DNA from: SPDF01 sp963812085
Lineage (GTDB): Bacteria > Gemmatimonadota > Gemmatimonadetes > Gemmatimonadales > GWC2-71-9
NCBI GenBank assembly: GCA_963812085.1
Contig: CAWETL010000006.1
Coordinates: forward strand, 434,001-498,000
Length of the DNA stretch: 64,000 nt
Direction: 5' to 3'
The notes below the pieces were generated by a model. It did not search any database. It saw only the letters and a list, made by a program, of their open reading frames with translations, and was not told where the DNA came from. Each line of letters opens with the position of its first letter. Positions within the stretch are counted from its first letter, which is position 1. This document shows, piece after piece, positions 19,750 through 28,033 of the stretch. The position numbers and the translations under genes were made by a program.

Positions 19750-20055
19750 TCAGGCCCGCCCCTGGAGCTTGGCCACCCACCAGCGGAGCCCCACGAAGAG
19801 GAAGCGCCAGTCCTTGAAGAACTCAGGCGGCTTGCCTTCGAAGGCGTGCCCGATGAACTGGAAGATCCACCCCACCACGAACAGTGTGAGCGGAATCCGC
19901 CAGAAGCCCGGCACCCAGATCCCGAGCACGAAGAGCGGGATGGACACGGCGATGAGCGGGATGCCGATGGTATGGCACACCCGGTTGACCGGGTTCTGGT
20001 GGCTGGTGGCGTACTGCGCGATCCATTCGTCCCAAGTCCTGCCGCCGAGTGCCAT
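19750..20055 (-). CDS. Mpo1-like/DUF962 membrane protein
   Basis: 101 residues, starting MALGGRTWDEWIAQYATSH. The DUF962 pattern is clear: HQNPVNRVCHTIGIPLI with the conserved His residues, then two hydrophobic hairpins (LFVLGIWVPGFW; LFVVGWIFQFIGH) and the GHAFEGKPPEFFKDWRFL motif. The yeast homologue Mpo1 is a non-heme iron dioxygenase acting on 2-hydroxy fatty acids; bacterial members are uncharacterised. It is the first gene of the unit that continues with the second dehydrogenase set; the spacing of 2 bases implies co-transcription, but a functional link is not obvious. Confidence 0.85.
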   Translation of the reverse strand: MALGGRTWDEWIAQYATSHQNPVNRVCHTIGIPLIAVSIPLFVLGIWVPGFWRIPLTLFVVGWIFQFIGHAFEGKPPEFFKDWRFLFVGLRWWVAKLQGRA

Positions 20056-20125
20056 GGGGTCGCTCCCGAAGAGGCCAAATCCAAGTGTTCACCCCAAATC
20101 GGTGCCGGGCAAGAGGCCGGACAAG

Positions 20126-20155
20126 AAAAACCCGCCCGGCGACGGCCGGGCGGGG
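20126..20155 (-). terminator. Rho-independent terminator after kamA
   Basis: On the minus strand the sequence reads CCCGCCCGGC, a GTCG-type loop, GCCGGGCGGG and then TTTTT. This is a 10-bp GC-only stem followed by a U-run, 35 bases downstream of the kamA stop. It ends the four-gene kamA operon. Confidence 0.9.
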
Positions 20156-20189
20156 TCTTCCAGAGGTGCACCAGGATGGTGCCCGGCGT

Positions 20190-21365
20190 TCAGGCCAGCT
20201 TTCGCTTCGCTGCCTTGCTGGTTCGCTTGGCCGGCTTCTTCAGTTGCAGCGTCGGCTGGAAGAGATATTCCGGGTCGGTGCGCCGTCCCATGGCGGCGAC
20301 CGCCAGCTCCTCGTTCGGCTGCCGGTAAACGAAGCGTTCACCCCGGAAATTCCGCAGGATGACCTCCTCGTCGCTCATCGACTCCACATATTCCGGCAGG
20401 AGCGGGATCTTGCCGCCGCCGCCGGGGGCGTCGATCACGAAGTGCGGGTTGGCCAGTCCGCTGGTCCAGCCGCGGAGCGACTCCATGATCCGGAGCCCGG
20501 TCTGGACGCTGGTCCGGAAGTGCTCGGCGCCCGCCACCTGGTCGGCCATGTAGATGTAGTAGGGCCGCACCCGGGCCATCATGAGCCGGTGCATCAGCTG
20601 CTTCATCACCTCGGGGGAGTCGTTGACGCCCCGGAGGAGCACGGTCTGGCAGCCGAGCGGGATGCCGGCGTCGGCCAGCATGCCGAGGCCCTTGACCGCC
20701 GCCGGCGTGAGCTCGTCGGGGTGGTTGAAGTGCGTGTTGATCCAGACCGGGTGGTACTTCTTGATCGTGGCGCACAGCTCCGGCGTGATCCGCTCGGGCA
20801 GGTGGCAGGGAACGCGGCTCCCGATCCGGATGATCTCGATGTGCTTGATGCTCCGGAGCCGGGCCAGGATGGCGTCCAGTCGCCGGTCGTTGAGGAGCAG
20901 CGGGTCCCCGCCCGACATGATGACGTCGCGGATTTCGGTGTGGCTCTCCAGGTACTGGAACGCCGACTCGAACTGCGACATGGGGATCTTCTCGGGGTCG
21001 CCCACCTTGCGCCGCCGGGTGCAGAACCGGCAGTAGCTGGCGCAGACGGGGCTCACCAGGAAGAGGGCCCGGTCGGGATAGCGGTGCGTGATGTTGGGCA
21101 CCGGGCTGTCCGCGTCCTCGTTGAGCGAGTCCACGATGCCGTCGTGCACCTCGAGCTCGTCCACCGTGGGCACGTACTGGCGCCAGATCGGGTCGTCGGG
21201 GGACTTGATCAGGTCCACCATGGCCGGCGAGATCCGGAACTCGAAGTTCTCCGCCGCGAGGCGGAGTCGTTCGAGCTCGGGAAAGTTCTCGGCGCCGAAC
21301 CGGGCGGCGAGAGTGTCGAGCGACGCGATCGAGTTCTTACGCAGGACTTCCTGCCAAGTCTCCAT
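20190..21365 (-). CDS. kamA: Lysine 2,3-aminomutase (radical SAM, PLP)
   Basis: 391 residues from the ATG at 21365. The radical-SAM cysteines are Cys108, Cys112 and Cys115 in CASYCRFCTRRR. The PLP lysine is Lys319 in DAPGGGGK. Two substrate-recognising aspartates of true lysine 2,3-aminomutases are conserved: Asp275 (IYMADQVAGAEHF) and Asp312 (FVIDAPGG); glutamate 2,3-aminomutases have other residues there. The enzyme should therefore convert L-lysine to beta-lysine. A lysine-rich C-terminal tail (from about 376) is unusual. It is the last gene of a unit with a GNAT and two ATP-grasp ligases, and a terminator follows. Confidence 0.93.
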   Translation of the reverse strand: METWQEVLRKNSIASLDTLAARFGAENFPELERLRLAAENFEFRISPAMVDLIKSPDDPIWRQYVPTVDELEVHDGIVDSLNEDADSPVPNITHRYPDRALFLVSPVCASYCRFCTRRRKVGDPEKIPMSQFESAFQYLESHTEIRDVIMSGGDPLLLNDRRLDAILARLRSIKHIEIIRIGSRVPCHLPERITPELCATIKKYHPVWINTHFNHPDELTPAAVKGLGMLADAGIPLGCQTVLLRGVNDSPEVMKQLMHRLMMARVRPYYIYMADQVAGAEHFRTSVQTGLRIMESLRGWTSGLANPHFVIDAPGGGGKIPLLPEYVESMSDEEVILRNFRGERFVYRQPNEELAVAAMGRRTDPEYLFQPTLQLKKPAKRTSKAAKRKLA

Positions 21366-21380
21366 GCCAGTACCCCATCC

Positions 21381-21881
21381 TCAGGTTTTTACGGGGGCCT
21401 CGAAGTACTTCACGAACGTCACCTGGTCGTCTCCCGGCGCGTAGAAGTCCGGGATCAGCCCCACGGCGTGATAGCCGCGGGCCTCGTAAAAGGCGCGGGT
21501 GGGCGCGTAGTCCGCGCGGCCCGCCGTTTCCACCACGATGAGCCGGGCGCGCCCCGCGAGACGGCGTTCCATCTCGTCCACCAGCGCGGTGCCGAGCCCG
21601 AGCCCGTGCAGCGCCGGGTCGACCGCCATCCAGTAGAGGTCCCAGGTGCCGAGGGTGCAGGGGGTCTGGCCCCAGCAGATCCACCCGGCCAGCCGGCCGT
21701 CCACCTCGACGCCCATCGCGGTGTAGTCGGGGCTTCCCGCCACCGCGGCGTCGAACACTTCCATCGCCACCGGGACTTCGTCGTCCCGGAAGAGCCCGAC
21801 CCCCCGTGTGATTGCCTCGACCCCCAGCCGGTCCGCGGCGCGCAGGGCCCGCACCCGGGAATCCACGGCGGCGCGCGTCAC
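21381..21881 (-). CDS. GNAT-family N-acetyltransferase
   Basis: 166 residues from the GTG at 21881, overlapping the upstream ligase stop as GTGA. The acetyl-CoA pyrophosphate loop is MAVDPALHGLGLGTALVDEM (about residues 90-110), followed by the C-terminal strand/helix APTRAFYEARGYHAVGLIPD typical of the fold. It lies 15 bases before kamA. In archaeal N-epsilon-acetyl-beta-lysine synthesis, a GNAT (AblB) follows the aminomutase (AblA), so acetylation of beta-lysine or of a derived peptide is a reasonable guess; two ATP-grasp partners here make the end product different or additional. The substrate is not provable from sequence. Confidence 0.85.
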   Translation of the reverse strand: MTRAAVDSRVRALRAADRLGVEAITRGVGLFRDDEVPVAMEVFDAAVAGSPDYTAMGVEVDGRLAGWICWGQTPCTLGTWDLYWMAVDPALHGLGLGTALVDEMERRLAGRARLIVVETAGRADYAPTRAFYEARGYHAVGLIPDFYAPGDDQVTFVKYFEAPVKT

Positions 21882-22885
21882 GACGTGACCCGCCCGGCGA
21901 GGGCGCCCTCGGCCAGCGCGATACGGCCGCGGTCCAGGGCTTCCTCGAGGACGTGCATGACCAGCGCCTGATAGTCCCATCCGTAGGCCCGGCCCATCCG
22001 CGCCAACCCGGCGTCGCCGGAGAGATCGGGGTCGGGATTCACCTCGAGCACCCACGGCGTGCCGTCGGCGTCGAGCCGGATGTCCACCCGGCCATAGCCC
22101 TCGCACTTTGCGAGGGCGCGCCAGGCCTGTTCGGCCACCGCGACCAGCCGCGCCGCCGTCGCCGCGTCCACCCGCGCCGGGCAGACCGGGACGGTGTGGA
22201 GGTCGTAGTCGCTGCCGGGCGTCCACTTGGCGGCGAAGGTCACGATGGGCGGCTTGCCCTCGCCGAGGCCGGTAAAGTCGATTTCCGAGATCGGGAGCGC
22301 CGTGCGCCCCACGAAGCCCACGTTGAACTCGCGGCCGGCCACGTACTCCTGGACCAGCACGTCCTCCCACATGGTCGTCACCCTGGCCAGCCGCTCGAGC
22401 AGCGCCTCGGGAGTGTGACAGACGGAGCCTTCGTCGATCCCGACGCTGGCGTCCTCCATGGACGGCTTGACGATGACCGGGTACCGGAGCCCCTCGGGCA
22501 GCACCGCCTCGTGCACCAGCGCGAACCGTGGCACCGGCACACCAGCCGCCTGGAGCAGCGTGTTGGCCACGTGCTTCCGGTGGCAGATGGTGACGGGCCA
22601 GGAGCGGCAGCCGGTGAACGGCACCCGGGCCAGTTCCAGCGCGGCCACCACGTAGTCCTCGAACCGCGAGTGGCCGTTGATGCCTTCGCAAAGGTTGAAG
22701 ACCAGGTCGGCCTTCTGGCAACGATCAAGCCAGGTGAGATCGCCCAGGTACACCGGCACCGCTTCGGCGTCGTGGCCGGCGGACCGCAGGACCTGCTGGA
22801 TTTCCCGGATGTTGCCGAGCACGGCGGCGACGTCCGCGGAACTCCACTCGTCGCTCCCGCCGTCGTGCAGGACGACGATCTTCAC
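21878..22885 (-). CDS. ATP-grasp ligase, D-Ala-D-Ala-ligase-like (second of pair)
   Basis: 335 residues from the GTG at 22885 (VKIVVLHDGGSDEWSSADV), overlapping the first ligase as GTGA. ATP-grasp landmarks in order: FNLCEGINGHSRFEDY (about 65-80), RKHVANTLLQAAGVPVPRF, the nucleotide strand YPVIVKPSMEDASVGI, EYVAGREFNVGFVG, and the metal-binding GRVDIRLDADGTPWVLEVN-PDPD. These enzymes join a carboxylate to an amine using ATP through an acyl-phosphate. It is clearly a ddl-type relative but distinct from housekeeping Ddl by context. The pair with 22882 and the following GNAT/kamA suggests peptide-like conjugation involving beta-lysine. Confidence 0.88.
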   Translation of the reverse strand: MKIVVLHDGGSDEWSSADVAAVLGNIREIQQVLRSAGHDAEAVPVYLGDLTWLDRCQKADLVFNLCEGINGHSRFEDYVVAALELARVPFTGCRSWPVTICHRKHVANTLLQAAGVPVPRFALVHEAVLPEGLRYPVIVKPSMEDASVGIDEGSVCHTPEALLERLARVTTMWEDVLVQEYVAGREFNVGFVGRTALPISEIDFTGLGEGKPPIVTFAAKWTPGSDYDLHTVPVCPARVDAATAARLVAVAEQAWRALAKCEGYGRVDIRLDADGTPWVLEVNPDPDLSGDAGLARMGRAYGWDYQALVMHVLEEALDRGRIALAEGALAGRVTS

Positions 22886-23985
22886 GCCGCCACCTCGGCC
22901 AGAAGCCGCTGCCCCGTGATCCGCCGCCAGGCGATGTCGGCCACGGTCTGGATCAGCTCGTCGTAGTCCATGCCCGCGACGCGGGCCGCCTTCGGGAAGC
23001 AGGAGTTGTCCCGCGGGTCGGGCAGGATGCCCGGCAGCGGGTTGAGCTCCACCACCATCGGGGCCCCGGCGGCGTCGCAGCGGACGTCGATCCGGCACCA
23101 GTCACGGCACCCGAGCGCACGATAGGCGCCGAGCGCCGCCTCGCGGACCCGCGTGGCGAGCGCCTCCGGGACCTGCGCCGGGCATTCGTAGATGTCGAGC
23201 GGATTGTCGAGGGTGTCCCAGAGCCACTTGGCCTCATACCCGTAGATCGGAGGCGCGCCCTTGGGGAGGTCGGCATACCGCATGGCCACGAGGGGGAGGC
23301 AGCGCGCCTCGGGCCCGTTGCCGATCACGGCCACGGTGAACTCCTCACCGGGGAGCCAGGTCTCGATCAGCACCGGCTGCCGGTAGGTGGTGAGGAGATG
23401 CTCCACCCGGGATACGAGCGCGGCGCGGTCGTGGCAGAGGTTGTCCACCGTGATGCCCTTGCCCGATCCTTCGCACGCCGGCTTGACGAAGACGGGGAAG
23501 GGCAGCGGGCAGGCCGCCGCGTCGTCCACCGACTCGGCCAGGCGGAAGGGCGCCGTGGGGACGCCGCGCGCCAGCATGACCTCCTTGGCCCGCCCCTTGT
23601 GGAGCGCGAGGCCAAGGGTCAGCGGATCGGAGGCGTGACAGGGTATGCCGAAGAATTCGCAGATGGCGGGGACGTGTCCCTCGCGGTTGGGGCCGTAGAG
23701 CCCCTCGGCGATGTTGAACACGAAGTCGGGACGCGATTCCAGGAGCCGCGCGGGGAAGGTGACGTCGGCTTCGAGGCGGATCACCTGGCCGAGCGGCCGC
23801 AGGGCACGCTCGACGGCGTCGATGGTGCCGGGTTCATCCCACTCGGCGTAGAGATCGGGCTGCTCGAGGTCGGTGCGGAGTTCGCGGAGGACGGCGTTCC
23901 GGTCGGCAGGGGAGGCGAAGCTCCCCCCAGCGATGGCTGCGGCTTGGGGCTTCAGGTTGTAGGCGAGTCCGATCCGAACTCCCAA
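22882..23985 (-). CDS. ATP-grasp ligase, D-Ala-D-Ala-ligase-like (first of pair)
   Basis: 367 residues. The start codon appears to be TTG at 23985, with GGGGGAG close upstream; no in-frame ATG precedes it. Landmarks: FNIAEGLYGPNREGHVPAI (about 90-108), HKGRAKEVMLARGVPTAPF, the ATP strand FPVFVKPACEGSGKGI, LPGEEFTVAVIG, and CRIDVRCDAAGAPMVVELN-PLPG at the metal site. The ligand loop YGYEAKWLWDT differs from the second ligase's corresponding FAAKWTPGSDYDL, so the two probably use different substrates in successive condensations. It is the first gene of the kamA operon. Confidence 0.88.
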   Translation of the reverse strand: MGVRIGLAYNLKPQAAAIAGGSFASPADRNAVLRELRTDLEQPDLYAEWDEPGTIDAVERALRPLGQVIRLEADVTFPARLLESRPDFVFNIAEGLYGPNREGHVPAICEFFGIPCHASDPLTLGLALHKGRAKEVMLARGVPTAPFRLAESVDDAAACPLPFPVFVKPACEGSGKGITVDNLCHDRAALVSRVEHLLTTYRQPVLIETWLPGEEFTVAVIGNGPEARCLPLVAMRYADLPKGAPPIYGYEAKWLWDTLDNPLDIYECPAQVPEALATRVREAALGAYRALGCRDWCRIDVRCDAAGAPMVVELNPLPGILPDPRDNSCFPKAARVAGMDYDELIQTVADIAWRRITGQRLLAEVAA

Positions 23986-24054
23986 ACACTCCCCCTAAAA
24001 AAAGGCCGCCACCGGATTGAGGCGAGCCGAGGCGCTTGCTGTTGTCGGATACCA

Positions 24055-24082
24055 AGTTAAGAAAAAGGGGAACGAAGCACAA
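24055..24082 (-). promoter_or_regulatory. Possible promoter for the ATP-grasp/kamA operon
   Basis: The 24000-24147 gap is unusually AT-rich for this genome. On the minus strand TTGTGC and TTAACT are separated by 16 bases, a plausible -35/-10 pair about 70 bases before the ligase start. A later CCTTTTTTTAGG tract lies between it and the start. Consensus match is only fair. Confidence 0.35.
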
Positions 24083-24125
24083 TAGATTTTTGGGGAATTC
24101 GGCAACTTCGTTTGGTGGGCAGGTC

Positions 24126-24147
24126 GGCGGGGAAGCGGGGAAGCGGG
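24126..24147. repeat. 22-base GC-rich repeat shared with 2419-2440
   Basis: A tract built from GCGGGGAA units directly after the folA stop. The identical 22 bases occur at 2419-2440 inside the 5' end of the NupG-type gene, and looser versions occur near 28600 and 43555. It looks like a dispersed low-complexity repeat, not a gene part. Confidence 0.7.
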
Positions 24148-24636
24148 TCAGCGGATCCGTTCGTAGAGCCGGAATTCGGTGGCGTAGTCGTTCTTCTCGT
24201 CGGCACCATGCGCCTCGGAAGAGACCAACTTCCACTGCGGTCCTTCCGGGAGGGAAAAGTGCGCATCTCCCTCGGGGGAGGCGTGCACCACGGTCAGGTA
24301 AATGCGGTCCGCGAGCGGCAGCGCCTGCCGGTAGATCTCGGCGCCTCCCACGACGAACACGTCACACCCGGGGCCCGCGGCGTCGAGCGCGGCGGCCAGG
24401 CTCGGCACCCGGGTGGCGCCGGTGGGGCGGAACTCCGGATTCCGGCTCACCACGAGGTTCCGCCGCCCCGTCAGTCCCTTCCCGATCGAGTCGAAGGTCT
24501 TCCGTCCCATGATGACGGTGTGGCCGAGCGTGAGCGCCTTGAACCGCCGGAGGTCGGCCGAGAGGTGCCACGGGAGCCCGTTCTCCCGGCCAATCACGCC
24601 GTTCTCGGCCACGGCCACCACGAGGGAGACCGTCAC
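24148..24636 (-). CDS. folA: Dihydrofolate reductase
   Basis: 162 residues from the GTG at 24636, overlapping the thyA stop as GTGA. It begins MTVSLVVAVAENGVIGRENG (GTG read as Met); the active-site acid is Asp28 in LPWHLSADLRRFK, aligning with Asp27 of the E. coli enzyme. HTVIMGRKTFDSIG and the late VVGGAEIYRQAL (NADPH site) are typical. It regenerates tetrahydrofolate from the dihydrofolate produced by ThyA, whose gene is immediately upstream. The stop lies next to a GC-rich repeat (24126-24147) identical to one at 2419-2440. Confidence 0.96.
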   Translation of the reverse strand: MTVSLVVAVAENGVIGRENGLPWHLSADLRRFKALTLGHTVIMGRKTFDSIGKGLTGRRNLVVSRNPEFRPTGATRVPSLAAALDAAGPGCDVFVVGGAEIYRQALPLADRIYLTVVHASPEGDAHFSLPEGPQWKLVSSEAHGADEKNDYATEFRLYERIR

Positions 24637-25427
24637 ACCGCCACCTTGCCGGGGATATGCGGGTGCGGGTCGTAGCCCGCCACCTCGATGTCCTCGTACT
24701 CAAACTCGAAGAGGTTGGTCACCGCCGGGTTGAGCCGCAGCGTCGGGAGCGCGCGGGGAGAGCGACCGAGCTGGAGCCGGGCGGCGTCGAGATGGTTGGT
24801 GTACAGGTGCGCGTCGCCGAAGGTATGGATGAACTCCCCTGGCTGATATCCGGACACCTGGGCCACCATCATGGTGAGCAGGGCGTACGAGGCGATGTTG
24901 AACGGCACCCCGAGGAAGGCGTCGGCGCTCCGCTGGTAGAGCTGACAGGAAAGTCGGCCTTCCGCCACGTAGAACTGGAAGAGGGCGTGGCAGGGCGCCA
25001 GCGCCATTTGGGGAATGTCGGCCACGTTCCAGGCGCTCACGATCAGCCGGCGCGAGTCGGGGTTCCGGCGCAGCTCCTCCATCACCTGGCTCATCTGGTC
25101 GATGTGGCCGCCGTCCGGGGTCGGCCAGGAGCGCCACTGGTGGCCGTAGACGGGACCGAGGTCGCCGTCGGGACGAGCCCACTCGTCCCAGATCCGGACG
25201 CCGTTGTCCTGCAGGTACCGGACGTTGGTATCGCCCCGGAGGAACCAGAGCAGCTCCACCACGATCGAGCGGAGGTGGAGCTTCTTCGTGGTGACCAGCG
25301 GGAACCCGCGGCTCAGGTCGAACCGCATCTGGTGGCCAAACACGCTGAGGGTGCCGGTGCCGGTGCGGTCCGACTTGGAAGCGCCCTCGTCGAGGATGCG
25401 GCCCAGGAGGTCGAGATACTGTTTCAT
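24633..25427 (-). CDS. thyA: Thymidylate synthase
   Basis: 264 residues, the standard ThyA length, from the ATG at 25427. The catalytic cysteine is Cys146 in MALAPCHALFQFYV, the same number as in E. coli. The folate/dUMP motifs DRTGTGTLSVFG near the start, DLGPVYGHQWRSW, the QRSADAFLGVPFNIASY block and HIPGKVAV at the C-terminus are intact. It methylates dUMP to dTMP, producing dihydrofolate, and is coupled to folA by overlap. Its start overlaps the stop of the FAD-linked oxidase (ATGA). Confidence 0.98.
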   Translation of the reverse strand: MKQYLDLLGRILDEGASKSDRTGTGTLSVFGHQMRFDLSRGFPLVTTKKLHLRSIVVELLWFLRGDTNVRYLQDNGVRIWDEWARPDGDLGPVYGHQWRSWPTPDGGHIDQMSQVMEELRRNPDSRRLIVSAWNVADIPQMALAPCHALFQFYVAEGRLSCQLYQRSADAFLGVPFNIASYALLTMMVAQVSGYQPGEFIHTFGDAHLYTNHLDAARLQLGRSPRALPTLRLNPAVTNLFEFEYEDIEVAGYDPHPHIPGKVAV

Positions 25428-27064
25428 GGCGCCACGGGCAGAAGAGGGGGCTCCGCGGCGCCCGCGAGCGCCAAGCGAGAGCGGTCGTACCCGCCGGTGC
25501 GCTCGATGTCGCGGAGCGCCTCGACGATGTCGAACGGAATGGAGGCGGCTCCCGCACCCAGCTTGAGCCGGGCGATGGGCTGGGCCTCGGTGGGGAGCTT
25601 GATGCCGGGATTCAGGATCCCGGCGGGGTCGAAGGCCGCCTTGATGTCCCGGAAGAGCCGCAGCAGCTCGGCGCCGAAGACCGTCTCGAGGGCGAACGTC
25701 CGGAGCCGCCCGTCGCCGTGCTCGCCGCTCGGGGTTCCCCCGAGCGCCACCGTCCCCGCCGTCACCTCGTTCAGCACGGCCGCCACCGCGACTTCCCATC
25801 CCGCCCGCGTGGTATCGACCAGCAGGTTCACGTGGACGTGCCCGTCGCCGGCGTGGCCAAAGATGACCGCCTCGATGCCGTAGGCCCTGGTGGTGCGCCG
25901 CACCATCCGGACATAGTCGGCCAGCCGCCCCACCGGCACGGCGCCGTCTTCGATGACCTGCATCGAGCGCTTCGACGCGGGGAGCTGGGCGAGGATGGGG
26001 CTGGCCGCGTGCCGGAGGCTCCAGAGTCGCTCCGACTCCTCCGGAGTGACGGCCGTCTCGACGTCGGCGGTCCAGGCGCTCACCGCGCGAACCGCGTCGC
26101 CGACGGCTCCGCGGGCGGCCTTGTCGGTGGCCCGCTCGAACTCCACGAGGAGCACGGCGTCGGCGCCCTTGCCAACGTCCGGCACCTCTCCACCCTGCCC
26201 GGCCACCAACTCGAGGAAGGTGCGGTCGAGGAGTTCCACCGCCGCGGGGCGGAGCGGGAGGAGGGCGGTCACCACGTCCGCCAGGTCGTCGAGGGAGCGG
26301 AGCGCGAGCCGGAGCCCCGCGGTGGCTCCCGGCAGCGGAGCCAGGCCACACTCCAGTGCGGTGATGAATCCGAGCGTGCCTTCCGAGCCGATGAGCAGGT
26401 CGAGCAGGTCCCCCGATTCGAGGAAGGCGGCGACCGCGTACCCCGAGGAATTCTTCCGGACCCGCGGGACGTGGCGACGGATCTCGTCGGCGGACGCGCG
26501 GGTCCGTTCGGCGAGCGCCTCCCACGGGCCATCCGGCTCCGGTGCTGCACCCCGGACCCAGCGGTGCGCCTCGCCCTCCGCATCGACCCACTCGATGGCG
26601 TGAATCCACGGGCGGATGCTCCCGCACCACACCGCCGAGGCGCCGGCGGCGTTGGTGGCGGCCATCCCGCCGAGCGTGGCAAAGCGGCCGCTCGAGGGGA
26701 TCGGGGGGAATCGCAATCCGTGCTCCCGGGCGGCGGTGTCGAGGGCTTGGGAGGTCACGCCGGCGCTCACGCGCGCCCGCCGGGCGGGCACATCGATCTC
26801 GATCGTCGCGGGGGCGAGTTGCGTCAGGTCCACCATCACCCCGTCGCCCACGTTGCCTCCGCCCATGGCGCTTCCGGCGCTCCGGGCAACCAGCGGGATC
26901 CGGCCCGCGGCCGCCCAGCGCACGAGAGTCTGCAGGTCTGCCACGTCCGTTGGCACGGCCACCGCGACCGGCACGATCCGGTAAACCCCGGCCGCTTCGG
27001 CATAAGCAGCCCGGGCCCGGGGATCGGTGCGAAACGCGCCGCGGAGGCGTGGTTCCCTCATCAT
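25424..27064 (-). CDS. FAD-linked oxidase (GlcD/D-lactate dehydrogenase type)
   Basis: About 546 residues from tandem ATG codons at 27064/27061. The N-terminal PCMH/FAD-binding-4 domain is visible (VAVPTDVADLQTLVRWA; PLVARSAGSAMGGGNVGDG; FATLGGMAATNAAGASA), then the C-terminal FAD-oxidase domain with FGHAGDGHVHVNLLVD and the terminal FDPAGILNPGIKL motif. Relatives oxidise 2-hydroxy acids such as glycolate or D-lactate. No Fe-S extension is present. It is the first gene of the unit with thyA and folA, an association without an obvious biochemical reason. The ribosome site is weak, and the promoter must lie in the 70 bases shared with the divergent DUF116 gene. Confidence 0.87.
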   Translation of the reverse strand: MMREPRLRGAFRTDPRARAAYAEAAGVYRIVPVAVAVPTDVADLQTLVRWAAAGRIPLVARSAGSAMGGGNVGDGVMVDLTQLAPATIEIDVPARRARVSAGVTSQALDTAAREHGLRFPPIPSSGRFATLGGMAATNAAGASAVWCGSIRPWIHAIEWVDAEGEAHRWVRGAAPEPDGPWEALAERTRASADEIRRHVPRVRKNSSGYAVAAFLESGDLLDLLIGSEGTLGFITALECGLAPLPGATAGLRLALRSLDDLADVVTALLPLRPAAVELLDRTFLELVAGQGGEVPDVGKGADAVLLVEFERATDKAARGAVGDAVRAVSAWTADVETAVTPEESERLWSLRHAASPILAQLPASKRSMQVIEDGAVPVGRLADYVRMVRRTTRAYGIEAVIFGHAGDGHVHVNLLVDTTRAGWEVAVAAVLNEVTAGTVALGGTPSGEHGDGRLRTFALETVFGAELLRLFRDIKAAFDPAGILNPGIKLPTEAQPIARLKLGAGAASIPFDIVEALRDIERTGGYDRSRLALAGAAEPPLLPVAP

Positions 27065-27134
27065 GGAGGAAACGTATGGCGGTGCACCCCCTCCGCCAAG
27101 CGAACAGCGTGGCCGCCCGCTATCTTGTCTCCCC

Positions 27135-27929
27135 ATGTCCGACACCGCCCGCCCGCAGCTGATCCGGATCGAGGTGGACCGCCGACTCGGCCACGAATGG
27201 GACGAGTGGGACGGCCAGCCGCTGCCGAATCAGGGCAACTACGACTCCCCGCCGAGTCTCTTCTTCCGCTGGTCGGCGGCAGGGCTGGCCGCCGCGCTCG
27301 GCGTCGTGGCGCTGGGCCTCTACCTGCTCGGCCCCCGCATCGGACTCCTCGTCCCCGGGCTTCCCACCTATCTCTGGCTCGCGCTTGGCCTGGTTTCCGG
27401 GGCGGCCTGGCTCTGGTGGGGCCTCATCCTGCTCAGCTACGCGAGCGGGTGGTCCCTGCTCCCGGCTGCATTCGCCGAGCAGGGGCCGTTCCTCCGCCTC
27501 ATGCGGGTCACGTCGAGAGTGGCGAACCGGTTCGGTCGGCGGGACTGGGTCGAGAACGCCGCGGTCAAGGTGTACAACGCGCTCGCCGTGGTGCGCGCCA
27601 AGGCGGTGGGGAAGGGCGAGCTCCTGCTCCTCATTCCCCGTTGCCTCTCCAAGCCCGCCCTCGACGGGGTGCTGGCGCTCTCCGGCAAGTACGAGGTCCC
27701 CGTATTCGTGGCCACCCGCGGCCAGTTGGCGCGGCGCGTGATCAAGGAGCGGCGGCCGAGGGCGGTGGTGGCCGTGGCCTGCGAACGGGACATGGTGAGC
27801 GGTCTCCACGACGTGGCGGGGCGGGTGCCGGTGCTGGGCCTCACGATGACGCTGCCGGCTGGACCCTGCAAGGACGCCGGGCTGGACCTGGTGCAGCTGG
27901 AGAAGTGGGTGAAGACGTTTGTGACGTAG
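27135..27929 (+). CDS. DUF116 domain membrane protein
   Basis: 264 residues from the ATG at 27135. Residues about 45-70 and 78-105 are two membrane helices (LAAALGVVALGLYLLGP; LALGLVSGAAWLWWGLILLS). The C-terminal soluble domain has the DUF116 pattern: ELLLLIPRCLSKPALDG, VFVATRGQLARRVIKE, and AVVAVACERDMVSGLHD, with conserved cysteines at RCL and ACER. The family is widespread and uncharacterised; some members lie near lipoate or tRNA-modification genes. Here it stands alone, divergent from the FAD oxidase, and ends just before a GC palindrome that may terminate it. Confidence 0.87.
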   Translation: MSDTARPQLIRIEVDRRLGHEWDEWDGQPLPNQGNYDSPPSLFFRWSAAGLAAALGVVALGLYLLGPRIGLLVPGLPTYLWLALGLVSGAAWLWWGLILLSYASGWSLLPAAFAEQGPFLRLMRVTSRVANRFGRRDWVENAAVKVYNALAVVRAKAVGKGELLLLIPRCLSKPALDGVLALSGKYEVPVFVATRGQLARRVIKERRPRAVVAVACERDMVSGLHDVAGRVPVLGLTMTLPAGPCKDAGLDLVQLEKWVKTFVT

Positions 27930-27967
27930 GCGGGGCAGATGGGCAGATGGGCAGGGAGGCAGGACGA

Positions 27968-27991
27968 AGGGGCGCACGGCTGTGCGCCCCT
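27968..27991. repeat. GC palindrome, copy 1
   Basis: GGGGCGCAC, a GGCT loop, GTGCGCCCC: a 9-bp perfect stem flanked by A and T. It lies between the convergent DUF116 and lipoprotein genes and could terminate both. An identical 24-base copy is at 28626-28649. A second partial GTGCGCCCCTT follows it within 20 bases. Confidence 0.8.
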
Positions 27992-28033
27992 TCGGCGTTT
28001 GTGCGCCCCTTCTTTGCCTCCCCGCCTGCATTG

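Noticed and set aside
20049..21971. Long plus-strand open frame over kamA and the GNAT gene
   Set aside because: The minus strand has radical-SAM, PLP and GNAT motifs; the plus frame shows none.
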